From positions 496,001 to 560,000 of the forward strand of contig NZ_FMCS01000002.1 of NCBI RefSeq assembly GCF_900091435.1: a stretch of 64,000 bases of DNA, given 5' to 3'. The position numbers were made by a program, and so were the translations under genes. The stretch is from Micromonospora chaiyaphumensis. Its GTDB lineage: Bacteria > Actinomycetota > Actinomycetes > Mycobacteriales > Micromonosporaceae. Position 1 is the stretch's first letter. Every line of letters starts with the position of its first letter. Positions 1 through 8,340 of the stretch are shown here, one piece after another. The notes beneath the pieces were generated by a model that made no database searches, was not told the origin of the DNA, and worked only from the letters and a program-made list of their open reading frames with translations.

Positions 1-419
1 TGGAGGTCTTCGACCAGCCGCCGGCCGAGCTGACGGCGGCGACCGGGGTGCCCGCGCGGCAGAGCGGCCGCGACGCGGTGCGGACCGCCGAGAGCGTGCT
101 GCTGCCCGGCGGCAAGGGCGTGCTGGTGCAGACCACGGCCGGGGAGAGCGGCACGGCGGCGGCCGGCTCGACGGTCTACCTGATCACCGCGCAGGGTGTC
201 CGGTTCCCGCTCGGCACCGCCTCGGGCGACGCGAAGAGCGCCCTCGGATACGGCGACGTGACCCCGCTCGCGGTGCCCGCGTCCCTGCTGGCGCTGGTGC
301 CGACCGGGCCGACGCTGGAGCGCGAGGCTGCGATGAACCACTTCGATCCGGGTGCGGTGCCCGGCGGCGGTGCGACGCCCGGGCCGGCCGACGACACGGC
401 CCCGGCGCAGGGCGGATGA
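1..419 (+). CDS. eccB: Type VII secretion protein EccB, C-terminal fragment
   Basis: The gene enters from outside the window and is read in frame from base 3 to the TGA at 417-419. The fragment shows the end of the extracytoplasmic repeat domain of EccB: YLITAQGVRFPL, then a stretch ending PASLLALVPTGPTL, followed by a Gly/Pro/Ala-rich tail. EccB is a core membrane component of the ESX/type VII secretion channel. The two genes that follow look like secreted substrates or chaperone partners, which supports the call. The N-terminal membrane anchor lies upstream of the window and cannot be seen. Confidence 0.88.
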   Translation, partial: EVFDQPPAELTAATGVPARQSGRDAVRTAESVLLPGGKGVLVQTTAGESGTAAAGSTVYLITAQGVRFPLGTASGDAKSALGYGDVTPLAVPASLLALVPTGPTLEREAAMNHFDPGAVPGGGATPGPADDTAPAQGG

Positions 420-536
420 CCTGAACGGGATTGGTCCGAAGTGGATGCGGCTCGATGACGGGTCGCCCCGGCTGGCCCGGTTCGACTAACCTGAACGTGG
501 CCAACGGTTCTCGACGATGACTACGGGGATGCAGCC

Positions 537-908
537 ATGAGCGGGCGCACGACAGTAGACGTACTGTCCTTGGAGGACTTCCACCAGCGGCTCGAGCGCC
601 GGCTGAGCGAGGCGGAGTCGGTGTTGAAGAAGCTCAACACCGAGATGCAGTGCCGGCCGCCGGCACTCGGCACGTTCACCGACGCCACCGACAACTCCCG
701 TCGCTACTCCGAGACGCACCAGAGCTACGTCAACCACGTCGAGCGGTTGCGGCGCGCGATCGTGGCCGCCCAGAAGGCCACCAAGACCATCATGACCAAC
801 TACAAGACCGCCGAGGCACGCAACGCGGCCGCCGCGGCCGACATCGTCGCCGCTCTCTCCGGGCTGACCGAGGCGATGAAGCCGAAGGGAGAGGATCCGC
901 GTGTCTGA
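537..908 (+). CDS. Small helical type VII secretion-associated protein with YxxxE motif
   Basis: A 123-residue, largely helical protein without signal peptide or membrane segment. Residues 10-40 and 62-110 look like two helices of an ESX-type hairpin. Tyr89 to Glu93 (YKTAE) fits the YxxxD/E secretion signal of type VII substrates and sits after the second helix, as in EsxB/EspC-like proteins. It has no WxG turn of its own, but the next gene does, so the pair may form a heterodimer (inference). It starts at ATG 537, 117 nt after eccB, and its last 8 nt overlap the next gene, indicating coupled translation. Confidence 0.72.
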   Translation: MSGRTTVDVLSLEDFHQRLERRLSEAESVLKKLNTEMQCRPPALGTFTDATDNSRRYSETHQSYVNHVERLRRAIVAAQKATKTIMTNYKTAEARNAAAAADIVAALSGLTEAMKPKGEDPRV

Positions 909-2169
909 ATACACCCAGCGCTACGAGCACGTCAGCCACAAGGAGCTCTACCAGGGCGTCAACGCCGGCGACCCGAAGCAGATCGACGGGCTCAGCGCCC
1001 AGTGGACGTCGATGAAGGGCACCCTCGACGACCTCAGCCGGGACCTGACGGGCGACCTCGACGCGCTGCTGAAGACCTGGACGGGCGACGCCGCCCGCGA
1101 GTTCCACCGCCGGCTCAACCTGGTCGCCGACTACTCCGGCAACCTTGCCGAGGGCATGACGGGCATCCGGCAGGGGCTCGACATGATGGCCGGCGAGCTG
1201 CGCACGGCCCAGGCCAAGGCGGAGAGCCCGGAGGAGACCGACGACAACGACAAGCTGCTCTCCGGCGCCGGGAAGGGCTTCCTGGTCGGCGGCCTGCCGG
1301 GCGCGGTGGTCGGCGGCATCGTCGGCCACGAGCAGGACAAGGCCGAGCAGGAGAAGGCGCACCAGCGGATGGTGCAGGTCGTCGCGAAGCTGGCCGAGGG
1401 CTACGACTTCTCGGCCTACGGCCGCATCGTCGTGCCGGAGCCGCCGGATTCGGGGCTCCCGGGTCACGGCGATCCCACGGACCCGACGCTGAAGAGCGGC
1501 CCGTCGGTCGGCACCCCGTCGGCGGGGCCGGGTGTCGGCAGCTTCGGCCCCGCGGCCAACGGCACCGCGACGACCTCGGGCGTGCACCACACCGCCCCGG
1601 GCAGCGGCACCGTGGGCGGCGGCGCGCCGGGCGGTGACACGGCGGGCGGGCAGCCCGGCGCCGGCACCCCGGGCACCATCGGTGCGGGCGGCACGGTCGA
1701 GCCGACCGGCACCTCGCTCGCCGGTGCGGCCCCGCTGACGACGGGCCCGACCACCGGCCTGGCGGGCGGCCCCGGGCTCGGCGGCACCAGCCAGACGCTG
1801 CCGACCGCCGGGGGCGGCGGCTCGCTCTACGGCATGCCCGGCGTGCTGGGTGGCACCGGGTCGCTGGCCAGCTCGGGCGGCGGCTCGGCGACCTCCGGCC
1901 GGGTCGGCGGGATCGGCGCGGAGAGCCGGTCGGCCGCCGGCACCGGCCGCCTCGCCTCCGGCCGCGGCGTGACGATCGAGACGGAGAGCCGCACCACCGG
2001 CAAGGGCGGCACGACCGGGCGGCCCGCCATGGCCAGCCGCAACGGCGTGCTGGGCGCGCGCGGCGACGGGGACGACGAGTCCGAGGGCCGGCTGACCTGG
2101 CTCACCGAGGACGAGATGGTCTGGACCGACGGCGAGGCGGCTCCGCCGCCGGTGCTCGGCGGCAACTGA
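901..2169 (+). CDS. WXG100/PPE-like type VII secretion target with Gly/Thr-rich tail
   Basis: A 422-residue protein starting at GTG 901 behind a good ribosome site (GGGAGAGG, about 889-896). Residues 1-115 are helical with the WxG turn at Trp60-Thr61-Gly62 (LLKTWTGDAAREF), the hallmark of the WXG100 superfamily. A Gly/Ala-rich hydrophobic stretch follows (about 116-142, GKGFLVGGLPGAVVGGIVG). Beyond about residue 180 the chain is low-complexity Gly/Thr/Pro/Ser, ending in an acidic WLTEDEMVW segment. The length and layout recall PPE or LXG-like large substrates. It overlaps the YxxxE protein and ends at a strong terminator, so these look like the last genes of the secretion operon. Confidence 0.8.
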   Translation: MSEYTQRYEHVSHKELYQGVNAGDPKQIDGLSAQWTSMKGTLDDLSRDLTGDLDALLKTWTGDAAREFHRRLNLVADYSGNLAEGMTGIRQGLDMMAGELRTAQAKAESPEETDDNDKLLSGAGKGFLVGGLPGAVVGGIVGHEQDKAEQEKAHQRMVQVVAKLAEGYDFSAYGRIVVPEPPDSGLPGHGDPTDPTLKSGPSVGTPSAGPGVGSFGPAANGTATTSGVHHTAPGSGTVGGGAPGGDTAGGQPGAGTPGTIGAGGTVEPTGTSLAGAAPLTTGPTTGLAGGPGLGGTSQTLPTAGGGGSLYGMPGVLGGTGSLASSGGGSATSGRVGGIGAESRSAAGTGRLASGRGVTIETESRTTGKGGTTGRPAMASRNGVLGARGDGDDESEGRLTWLTEDEMVWTDGEAAPPPVLGGN

Positions 2170-2182
2170 CCGCAGGTTCACG

Positions 2183-2220
2183 ACGGCGCGGCGTCCCCCA
2201 CGGGACGCCGCGCCGTTTCG
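2183..2220 (+). terminator. Intrinsic terminator after the type VII genes
   Basis: Perfect 15-bp stem (2183-2197 with 2202-2216), 4-nt loop, followed by TTTCG. It lies 14 nt after the stop codon of the WxG gene. Confidence 0.85.
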
Positions 2221-2317
2221 CGTCGGGCGGCCCGGTAGGGGTTCGTCCACAGCGAATCGTGGGACGGGTCACGTCGGCCGGGAAGATCGTCGAGCTGCAT
2301 GAGGCGGAACTGACCGA

Positions 2318-2323
2318 TAGGTT
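2318..2323 (+). promoter_or_regulatory. -10 box TAGGTT, leaderless layout
   Basis: TAGGTT is followed by 6 nt and then the GTG start at 2330; there is no Shine-Dalgarno sequence. Confidence 0.55.
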
Positions 2324-2329
2324 GAAACG

Positions 2330-2743
2330 GTGCTGCCCGTAGCGTTCGCCTCGTCCCTCTGGACGGCGACGCTGCGCAGGATCGCCCGCACGGCCGTGAC
2401 CGCACTGGCCGTCATCGCCGGCGTCGCCGGCCCGGCCGCCACGCCGGCCGCCGGCCACCTCCACCCGACCGCGTCGGCCCGCCCGGCCGTCGATCTCCGG
2501 GTCGACGCTCCGGCCACCGGCCCCGTCGACGTGGCCCGGATCGGCCGGCAGGCCACGGAGGCGTCCGGCATCCGGCCCGCCGCCGACTCCCCCGCCCGGC
2601 TCGCGTTCGCCGCGCCGGCCCCGGCCGGTCCGCCGCACCGGGCCGTCGCCGACGTCGCCGCGCCCGCCGCGGGCACGGTCGTCGTGGCCGCCTCCGACCC
2701 CGGCCGGGCCGCCATCGCCCGCCGCGGTCCGCCGCGCGCCTGA
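2330..2743 (+). CDS. Hypothetical secreted or membrane-anchored Ala/Pro-rich protein
   Basis: A 137-residue protein I do not recognise. Codon third positions are strongly G/C, which supports coding in this frame rather than in the long opposite-strand frame. Residues 10-45 hold basic residues followed by a hydrophobic Ala/Val stretch (TAVTALAVIAGVAGPAAT), consistent with a signal peptide ending near AAG. The remainder is Ala/Pro/Arg-rich without recognisable motif or cysteines. The GTG start is set by the leaderless -10 box just upstream. No operon link to neighbours is visible. Confidence 0.55.
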   Translation: MLPVAFASSLWTATLRRIARTAVTALAVIAGVAGPAATPAAGHLHPTASARPAVDLRVDAPATGPVDVARIGRQATEASGIRPAADSPARLAFAAPAPAGPPHRAVADVAAPAAGTVVVAASDPGRAAIARRGPPRA

Positions 2744-2887
2744 CCGTGCCGCCCCCCGGGGTACGCCCCGGCGCCGCCGCACCGCTCCCCGTCGCACCCC
2801 GCCGCTGTCCTGTTCGCGTGCGTCGCGACCCGCCCGTCGACCGGGCCCGACCGCTGACTCCGACCGTTCCACCACGAGGTGCTGGTG

Positions 2888-3724
2888 ATGCAGACCGTCT
2901 TCTCCACCGTCCTGCCCGACGTTCCCCGGGCCGCCGTGATCTGGCTGGCCCTGCTCGCCGTGGCGGCGATCGTGGTCGCCGCCCTGATCGTCCGCCCGGA
3001 CCGGTTCCGGTCGGTGTTCGGCGACCGCATCAGCGAGGCCGCCCGGCCGAGCAGCATCGAACTGGCCGAGCAGGCCCGCGAGCACGCCCGGGAACAGTCC
3101 CGGTACGCGCAGGAGGTGGCGGTGGCCGCGTCCCGGGCGGCGGCGACCGCCGAGCGGCGCCGGGCCGAGTGGTTGGCCGCTCAGGAGGAGGTCGAGGAGG
3201 CGTGGCGGGTGTACGAGGCGGCGGAGGAGGACGTCCGCCGGCTGGCCGCCGCGGCGGCGCTGCCCCTGCCCCGGACCGTCCGGACCCCCGCCGAGTACGC
3301 GGACCGGGAGCGGTGGCTGCACCGGGCGGCGCTGGACGCCCAGTGGCGCAAGGAGATCACGGTGCAGCAGCTCAGCGACATCCTCGGCCACCGGGGCTGG
3401 GATCCGCGCCGGCACCCGGTCGAGCAGGAGCTGCTGCTGCGCCGGCTGGTCCGGGACAACCTCCGGGCCCGCCAGGAGGCCGCCCTGGAGCGGGAGCAGG
3501 CCGCGTGGCGGGCCGCCGAGCTGGCCGCCGCCGCGGCGCGGAGCCTGCGCGACGAGGCGTACGCGGCGACCCGCCCGGCCACCGAGCCGAACTCCTCGCT
3601 GTCCATCGTGGAGCTGACCGGGCCGGAGGCCACCCGTGAGCTGCCGACGTCCACCCGGGCCGCCGAGACGACCCGCGAGCTGACCCCGGTGGCCCGGGGG
3701 CGGGCGGCCGTGCCGGCGTACTGA
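2888..3724 (+). CDS. Hypothetical membrane-anchored coiled-coil protein
   Basis: About 278 residues. I chose ATG 2888 because GAGG at 2876-2879 is 8 nt upstream; GTG 2879 is a less likely start that would overlap this site. Residues about 10-35 form one transmembrane helix (VIWLALLAVAAIVVAALIV). Most of the rest is a charged Ala/Glu/Arg-rich helix, probably coiled coil (about 60-130 and 185-225). The C-terminus is Thr-rich with repeated TRELP/TRELT motifs. Probably a scaffold or envelope-associated protein; no family recognised. Confidence 0.65.
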   Translation: MQTVFSTVLPDVPRAAVIWLALLAVAAIVVAALIVRPDRFRSVFGDRISEAARPSSIELAEQAREHAREQSRYAQEVAVAASRAAATAERRRAEWLAAQEEVEEAWRVYEAAEEDVRRLAAAAALPLPRTVRTPAEYADRERWLHRAALDAQWRKEITVQQLSDILGHRGWDPRRHPVEQELLLRRLVRDNLRARQEAALEREQAAWRAAELAAAAARSLRDEAYAATRPATEPNSSLSIVELTGPEATRELPTSTRAAETTRELTPVARGRAAVPAY

Positions 3725-3754
3725 CGCCTCCGGGCGGAGCTGGCCCGGCTCGGT

Positions 3755-3760
3755 TAGCGT
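3755..3760 (+). promoter_or_regulatory. -10 box TAGCGT, leaderless layout
   Basis: TAGCGT, 6 nt, then GTG at 3767 with no ribosome site. Confidence 0.6.
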
Positions 3761-3766
3761 GATTTC

Positions 3767-4108
3767 GTGTCCCGTGAAGCCTGGGTACTTGTCGTGCTCG
3801 CCGCCGTCGCCGCACTGGCGACGCTGGTCGGGGCGGTGCTGCTCGCCGTCCGGGTGGTCCGCACCCGCCGCATGCTGGGCGCGCTCGGGGTCGGCGGCAA
3901 GGTCGCCTTCTACGGCGCGCTGATCTACACGATCCTGCCGGTGGACGTGCTCCCCGACCCGATCTACCTGGACGACATGGGTGTGCTGGCCGGTGCGCTG
4001 ATCTACCTGGGCCGGCTGGCCGCCAAGCAACGGGCGGCGCAGCGCGCCGCCGGGGACGCGTCGTCGGGAACACTGCCTGCCGCCCCGCCCACCGGCCCCC
4101 GACGGTGA
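3767..4108 (+). CDS. YkvA-like DUF1232 small membrane protein
   Basis: A 113-residue protein with an N-terminal transmembrane helix (about 6-30), then a cytoplasmic stretch and the DUF1232 signature near residues 48-72, where GALIYTILPVDVLPD is followed by an acidic YLDDMG. This LPxDxxPD pattern is typical of YkvA-like proteins, whose function is not established. It ends 5 nt before the converging gene at 4114-4542. It starts at GTG 3767 from a leaderless-type promoter. Confidence 0.78.
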   Translation: MSREAWVLVVLAAVAALATLVGAVLLAVRVVRTRRMLGALGVGGKVAFYGALIYTILPVDVLPDPIYLDDMGVLAGALIYLGRLAAKQRAAQRAAGDASSGTLPAAPPTGPRR

Positions 4109-4113
4109 CGGCG

Positions 4114-4542
4114 TTACTTCTGGTCGAGCCAGAAGCGGCGGGACTGACCGGGCTCGTTGTAGATCAGGTACAACCGGGTGTCCTCGTCCGTCTTCTCGAC
4201 CTGGAGCGGAACCCCGTAGCCGTCGAGGGTGACCATCACATACTGACTCCCGTACCGGTCGGGATTCGACAGGCGCCAGCCGCCCGACCCGCTCCACGGT
4301 GCGGAAAAACGGGCCGGAACCTGAATCTGCACCGGCAGGTTCAGCGCCGCGAAGCCGCTGTCGTCGCGAAGGCTCAGGGACGCGCCGTCGGCGCCGCCCC
4401 AGTCGCCGACCACGTCAGCCGGGATCGCTCGTGGCGCCTCCCGGAGCACGAAGCGGATCGCGACGTACCCACCCAGCCCCAGCAACAGCACCACCACCGT
4501 GGCCGTGGCCGACAGCACCAGAACCAGTCTCCGGCTCACCAT
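4114..4542 (-). CDS. Hypothetical membrane-anchored protein
   Basis: A 142-residue protein with an N-terminal transmembrane helix (RLVLVLSATATVVVLLLGLG), followed by an extracytoplasmic domain containing VGDWGGADGASLSL and WRLSNPDRYGSQY, a beta-rich pattern seen in small actinobacterial exported proteins. No catalytic motif is visible and the family is not recognised. ATG 4542 is chosen; a GTG codon immediately upstream (4545) is an equally possible start. It converges with the DUF1232 gene. Confidence 0.65.
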   Translation of the reverse strand: MVSRRLVLVLSATATVVVLLLGLGGYVAIRFVLREAPRAIPADVVGDWGGADGASLSLRDDSGFAALNLPVQIQVPARFSAPWSGSGGWRLSNPDRYGSQYVMVTLDGYGVPLQVEKTDEDTRLYLIYNEPGQSRRFWLDQK

Positions 4543-4735
4543 CACCCCGATCGCCCGACGCCCGATCCCGCTTCACCAATCCGACGAACACCACCGTATG
4601 AATGTCCCGGGTTCACCCGCTGCCCGCCCGGCGGTGAACAGGGTCACAGCGGACGCACCTCGCGGCGGTGAGGCCGCTTCGCGGCGAACGACCTTCCGGC
4701 GTGTGAGGATCGTGTCGATCGAGGAAGGGGGCGAC

Positions 4736-5158
4736 ATGGCGGGCGACCACCGGCTGGACCCACACGATGAGCGGGTCGCCCGGTTCTTCCGTGACCGCCA
4801 CCTCGCCACGCTGACCACCCTGCGCGCGGACGGCACCCCGCACGTCGTACCCGTGGGGGTCACCTTCGACGCCGACGCGGGCCTGGCCCGCGTGATCACC
4901 TCCGGCACCTCGGCCAAGGCCCGGCACGTCGCCGCGGCGGGCCCGGCGGGCACGCCCGTGGCGGTCTGCCAGCTCGACGGCCGCTGGTGGCTGACCGTGG
5001 AGGGCCGGGCGGTGCTGCGCCGCGATCCGGAGTCGGTGGCCGAGGCCGAGCGGCGGTACGCCGCCCGCTATCGCACCCCGCGTCCGAATCCGGAGCGGGT
5101 GGTCATCGAGATCGCCGTGACCCGCCTCCTCGGCAGCCTTCCCACCGGCACCGACTGA
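4736..5158 (+). CDS. PPOX-class flavin/F420-dependent oxidoreductase family protein
   Basis: A 140-residue split-barrel protein of the pyridoxamine-5'-phosphate-oxidase-like superfamily. ATG 4736 follows GAGGAAGGGG (4721-4730). FFRDRHLATLTTLRADGTPHVVPVG is the usual first strand pair of the family (quoted in parts: HLATLTTLRADGTPHVVPV), followed by a phosphate-contacting KARHVAA stretch, VAVCQLDGRWWLTVEGRA and a basic RYRTPRPNPERVV segment. Actinobacterial members of this size are often F420-dependent, but cofactor choice cannot be decided from the sequence. It stands alone. Confidence 0.82.
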   Translation: MAGDHRLDPHDERVARFFRDRHLATLTTLRADGTPHVVPVGVTFDADAGLARVITSGTSAKARHVAAAGPAGTPVAVCQLDGRWWLTVEGRAVLRRDPESVAEAERRYAARYRTPRPNPERVVIEIAVTRLLGSLPTGTD

Positions 5159-5439
5159 CCCACCCGTCACCGCGCCGGCGACCCGCCCGCGCCCGATGTC
5201 CGGTTAAACCGTGACGACCGCCACCTGCGGAAATCGGGGCCGGCAGCGGCCCGTTGCACCTCTCGTACGAGCGAAACCAACGAGCGATACCAGCGAGCGG
5301 GCGGCAGGCCCGCCGCCCCCGGTGAGCGAGCGGGGCCGCGCCCTGGAGCGCACCGAGAATCCCCGAGGCACGCCGAGCGCCACTCCCGGTGCCGCGTCTC
5401 CGGACCCCGGCGACGTCTACCCCCGAATGGAGCTTCGAC

Positions 5440-6060
5440 ATGAACTCGATCTTCCGTAAGAGCATGCTGTCCGTCGCCGGCCTCATGGTGTGCGGCGGGA
5501 CCGTCGTCGGTCCGGCTGTCGCCGCGCAGGCCGCGCCGGCGACCGCCGGCAAGGGCAAGGGCGAGCGCAGCGCCGGCTACGAGTACGAGGCGCAGCCGAA
5601 CTTCTTCTACTGCGGCCCCGCCTCGACCCGGATCGCCCTGTCGGCCGAGGGCAAGGAGGTCAGCCAGGACGAGCTGGCCGCCAAGCTGGGCACCACCGAG
5701 AACGGCACCGACTCGGCCATCGACATCACCCGGGTGCTGAACGAGTACACGGGTGGCAAGTACAAGACCACCGAGATCCGGGACGACGTGGCCACCAAGG
5801 AGCAGGTCGAGCGGCTGCGGGCGGACGTCCGGGCCGCCGTGGACCAGGGCCGGCCGGTCGTCGCCAACATCCTGGGCGGCGCGCTGGACATCGACGGTGT
5901 CGAGCACAGCTACCCCGGCCACTACCTGACCGTGGTGGAGTACAAGGACGACGGCAACACGGTGCTGATCGCCGACCCGGCCAGCCCGAACGAGCCGACG
6001 TACTGGATGGACGTGACCGAGCTGGCCAACTGGATCGCCGGCCGCGGTTACAGCTCCTGA
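5440..6060 (+). CDS. Secreted C39-like papain-fold cysteine peptidase
   Basis: A 206-residue exported protein. ATG 5440 begins a signal peptide (MNSIFRKSMLSVAGLMVCGG, then a cleavage region near AAQAAPA around residue 32). The mature part matches the C39-like family: Cys58 in NFFYCGPAS is the nucleophile, His161 in YPGHYLTV and Asp179 in LIADPA complete the triad. There is no membrane or ABC domain, so this is a free-standing peptidase rather than a bacteriocin exporter. Its target is unknown. It is monocistronic and ends at a terminator. Confidence 0.85.
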   Translation: MNSIFRKSMLSVAGLMVCGGTVVGPAVAAQAAPATAGKGKGERSAGYEYEAQPNFFYCGPASTRIALSAEGKEVSQDELAAKLGTTENGTDSAIDITRVLNEYTGGKYKTTEIRDDVATKEQVERLRADVRAAVDQGRPVVANILGGALDIDGVEHSYPGHYLTVVEYKDDGNTVLIADPASPNEPTYWMDVTELANWIAGRGYSS

Positions 6061-6070
6061 CCGAGCATCG

Positions 6071-6108
6071 AAGGGCCGGTCTCCCCGAGCGGGAGGCCGG
6101 CCCTTTCC
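6071..6108 (+). terminator. Intrinsic terminator after the C39-like gene
   Basis: 15-bp stem (6071-6085 with 6091-6105) with one G-U type pair, 5-nt loop, then TTTCC. It begins 10 nt after the stop codon. Confidence 0.85.
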
Positions 6109-6133
6109 GTCTCCGGCCCCGGGGCGGCCCCGT

Positions 6134-6139
6134 TAGAGT
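6134..6139 (+). promoter_or_regulatory. -10 box TAGAGT, leaderless layout
   Basis: TAGAGT, 6 nt, then GTG at 6146 without a ribosome site. Confidence 0.6.
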
Positions 6140-6145
6140 CTGACC

Positions 6146-6820
6146 GTGCCGCGACCGGTGATCTTCGACCTGTTCCACACCCTGGTGCCCGGTGGGGACC
6201 CCGAACGGGACCGGGTGGTCGGTGAGATGGCGCTGATGGTGGGGGTGGAGCCGGCCGCGCTGGTCGAGGCGTACCACGCCACCTGGCGGGACCGGATGAC
6301 CGGCTGGGACGCCGCGGAGACCGTACGCGTCCTGGCCCGGCGGCTCGGCGGCACGCCCACCGAGGAGCAGGTGGCCCGGGCGGCCGCGCACCGCCGGGAG
6401 CTGGCCCGGCGGCTGCTGGGCCGTGTCCGGCCGTCGACCCTGGCGGTGCTGGACGCGCTGCGTGCCGACGGCCACCCGATCGGGCTGGTCAGCAACGCCA
6501 CCGCGGAGACCGCCGAGGCGTGGCCGTCGACCGGCCTGGCCCGCCGCTTCGACGTCTCGGTCTTCTCCAGCGACGTGGGCCTGGCCAAGCCCGACCCGGC
6601 GATCTACCGGCTCGCGGCCGAACGCCTCGGTGTCGCGCCGGGCGACTGTGTCTTCGTCGGCGACGGCGCGGACGGCGAGTTGGCCGGCGCCGCGGCGGTC
6701 GGCATGACGGTGGTCCGGACGACCGAGCACAACGACACCGACCCGAGCTGGGCCGGCCGGGCGCTGACCGCCCTCGGCGAGCTGCCCGACCTGCTCCACG
6801 AGCCGGCCCGGGGGCGCTGA
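6146..6820 (+). CDS. HAD-superfamily hydrolase, haloacid-dehalogenase-like
   Basis: A 224-residue HAD protein. The nucleophile Asp8 sits in VIFDLFHTL; the usual second Asp of the DxD motif is Phe10, as in haloacid-dehalogenase-like members, so phosphatase activity is uncertain. A helical cap spans about residues 20-90. Motif II is GLVSNAT, motif III is LAKPDPAIY, and motif IV is VFVGDGADGE. The substrate is unknown. It is a single gene with its own leaderless promoter and converges on the alkaline phosphatase gene. Confidence 0.83.
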   Translation: MPRPVIFDLFHTLVPGGDPERDRVVGEMALMVGVEPAALVEAYHATWRDRMTGWDAAETVRVLARRLGGTPTEEQVARAAAHRRELARRLLGRVRPSTLAVLDALRADGHPIGLVSNATAETAEAWPSTGLARRFDVSVFSSDVGLAKPDPAIYRLAAERLGVAPGDCVFVGDGADGELAGAAAVGMTVVRTTEHNDTDPSWAGRALTALGELPDLLHEPARGR

Positions 6821-6825
6821 CCCGG

Positions 6826-6860
6826 CGGCGCCCTCCCGCCACGGGGACGGGAGGGCGCCG
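6826..6860. terminator. Bidirectional terminator
   Basis: 13-bp perfect stem (6826-6838 with 6848-6860) and 9-nt loop between two convergent stop codons. Confidence 0.75.
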
Positions 6861-6871
6861 GGAGCCGCCGG

Positions 6872-8134
6872 TCAGTGGGTGAGGATCTGGGCCAGCACCT
6901 CGTGCACGTGGGTGTTCGGGTGCTTGCCGGTGAACTGCTCGGCCAGCGGCCCGTACGCGGTCACCGGCACGTCGGCGCCGGTGTGGCCGCTGGTCGTCCA
7001 GTCCAGCTTGAAGCTCTGGCTGCTGCCCTTGATCGCGAAGGGACCGTCCTCGGCCGAGATGCCGTCACCGGACTCGTCGGAGGCGTCGGTGTCCTCGACG
7101 GTCAGGCCGCCGCACTCGTGGTCGCCGGTCACCACGACGAGGGTGTCCGGGTGGCCGGCCGCGTAGTTGCGGGCGACCGCGACGGCCTTCTCCAGCTCGC
7201 CGAGCGCCTGGAGCATCCGGGTGCCGTTGTTGTTGTGGGCGAACTCGTCGATGCCCTCCTCCTCGACGAGGAGGAAGAAGCCCTTCTTGTTCGTCGACAG
7301 GGTCGAGAGCGCCTTCTCGGTCATCGTGGCCAGGCTGGCCGGCGGGGCGTACACGTCGCCCTGGCCCTCGGGCCGCTGCTGGAACAGCTCCTCGTTGCCG
7401 AAGAGGCCGAGCAGCTTGCCGCCCTTGGCGGCCTGGAGCTCGGCGGCCGTGGAGACGTACCGGTAGCCCTTGCTCTTCGCCTCGGCGATCAGGTCGCCCT
7501 TGGTGCCCTTGCTGGCCTCGGACGGGTCCTCGGCCGGCTGGTCGGGGTACGCGCCGGCGGTGCCGGCCGGCAGCCACCAGTCCTCGCCACCGCCCAGGAT
7601 CACGTCCGGCCGGGTGACCTCCAGGTACTGCCGGGCGATCTCGTCCTGCTTGCCGCGGTCGGCCGTGTTGGCGAAGAAGGCCGCCGGGCTGGCGTCGGTG
7701 ACCTGGGCGGTGGTGACCAGGCCGGTGGACTTGCCGGCCGCCTTGGCCTGGGCGCCGAGGACGGGCAGCGGGTTGCCGTCCACGTCGACGCTGATCGCGC
7801 CGTTGTAGGTCTTCTCGCCGGTGGCCCAGGCGGTCGCCGCGGCGGCCGAGTCGGTGATCGGCGTCTTCGGGTCGTGCGGGCTGGTGGTGAGCTGGCCGGA
7901 GTAGGGCAGCTTGTCCATGGTGAGCTGGCCGTCGAGGCCGGCCAGGTAGAGGCGGGCCGCCTCGCGCTGGGCGGCGGCCATGCCGTCGCCGTTGATGAAG
8001 ATGACGTTGCGGGCCTTGCCCTTCGCCACGCCGGCGTCGGCGGCGGTGATCGGGTTGGCCAGGCTCAGTCCGGCGGCGGCCACTGCCCCGGCGACGACGG
8101 GGGCCAGCAGCCAGCGGCGGGAACGGAATGTCAC
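6872..8134 (-). CDS. Secreted PhoA-type alkaline phosphatase
   Basis: A 420-residue exported metalloenzyme that hydrolyses phosphate monoesters. GTG 8134 is preceded by AGGAGG. The N-terminus (MTFRSRRWLLAPVVAGAVAA) is a signal peptide with paired arginines. Family motifs: FINGDGM with metal ligand Asp50, DSAAAATA with nucleophile Ser96, VEEEGIDEFAHNNN for metal ligands, VTGDHECGGL, and TSGHTGADVPV near the end. The length is normal for the family. I looked for GTTCACC-type PhoP boxes in the 200 bp upstream and saw none, so classical Pho control is not supported. It is monocistronic. Confidence 0.92.
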   Translation of the reverse strand: MTFRSRRWLLAPVVAGAVAAAGLSLANPITAADAGVAKGKARNVIFINGDGMAAAQREAARLYLAGLDGQLTMDKLPYSGQLTTSPHDPKTPITDSAAAATAWATGEKTYNGAISVDVDGNPLPVLGAQAKAAGKSTGLVTTAQVTDASPAAFFANTADRGKQDEIARQYLEVTRPDVILGGGEDWWLPAGTAGAYPDQPAEDPSEASKGTKGDLIAEAKSKGYRYVSTAAELQAAKGGKLLGLFGNEELFQQRPEGQGDVYAPPASLATMTEKALSTLSTNKKGFFLLVEEEGIDEFAHNNNGTRMLQALGELEKAVAVARNYAAGHPDTLVVVTGDHECGGLTVEDTDASDESGDGISAEDGPFAIKGSSQSFKLDWTTSGHTGADVPVTAYGPLAEQFTGKHPNTHVHEVLAQILTH

Positions 8135-8268
8135 GGGTTTCCTCCTGGCGGATGGAACGTTTGCAGGCCCCACGCAACCGCAGCCACCGGCCGGGCAGTT
8201 GGCCGGCGGATTAACGGGCGGCGGCCGTTGCCGGGACTTTTGTCGCCCGAGGCAACGGCAATCCGGCT

Positions 8269-8293
8269 GGTTCGGCCGACCGCACGGGGGTAG
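8269..8293 (+). promoter_or_regulatory. Stress-sigma (SigB/SigF-like) promoter candidate
   Basis: GGTT (8269-8272), 15-bp spacer, GGGTAG (8288-8293), 47 nt before the hemerythrin ATG. This matches the GNNT-N14-16-GGGTA form of actinobacterial general-stress promoters. Confidence 0.45.
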
Positions 8294-8340
8294 TGGCCCA
8301 GGCAAGCCGTTCCGCAACCCACCGGTAAGGGGCTACCAAG

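Noticed and set aside
2102-4297. 731-codon open frame on the minus strand
   Set aside because: It lies opposite three genes with good codon bias, starts and a terminator; its translation is Arg/Gly/Pro low complexity typical of antisense GC-rich frames.
4611-4639. Inverted GTTCACC...GGTGAAC pair resembling half Pho boxes
   Set aside because: PhoP boxes are direct repeats; these are inverted, 15 bp apart, and next to genes with no phosphate link.
8135-8340. PhoP box search upstream of the alkaline phosphatase
   Set aside because: No tandem GTTCACC-type repeats on either strand.
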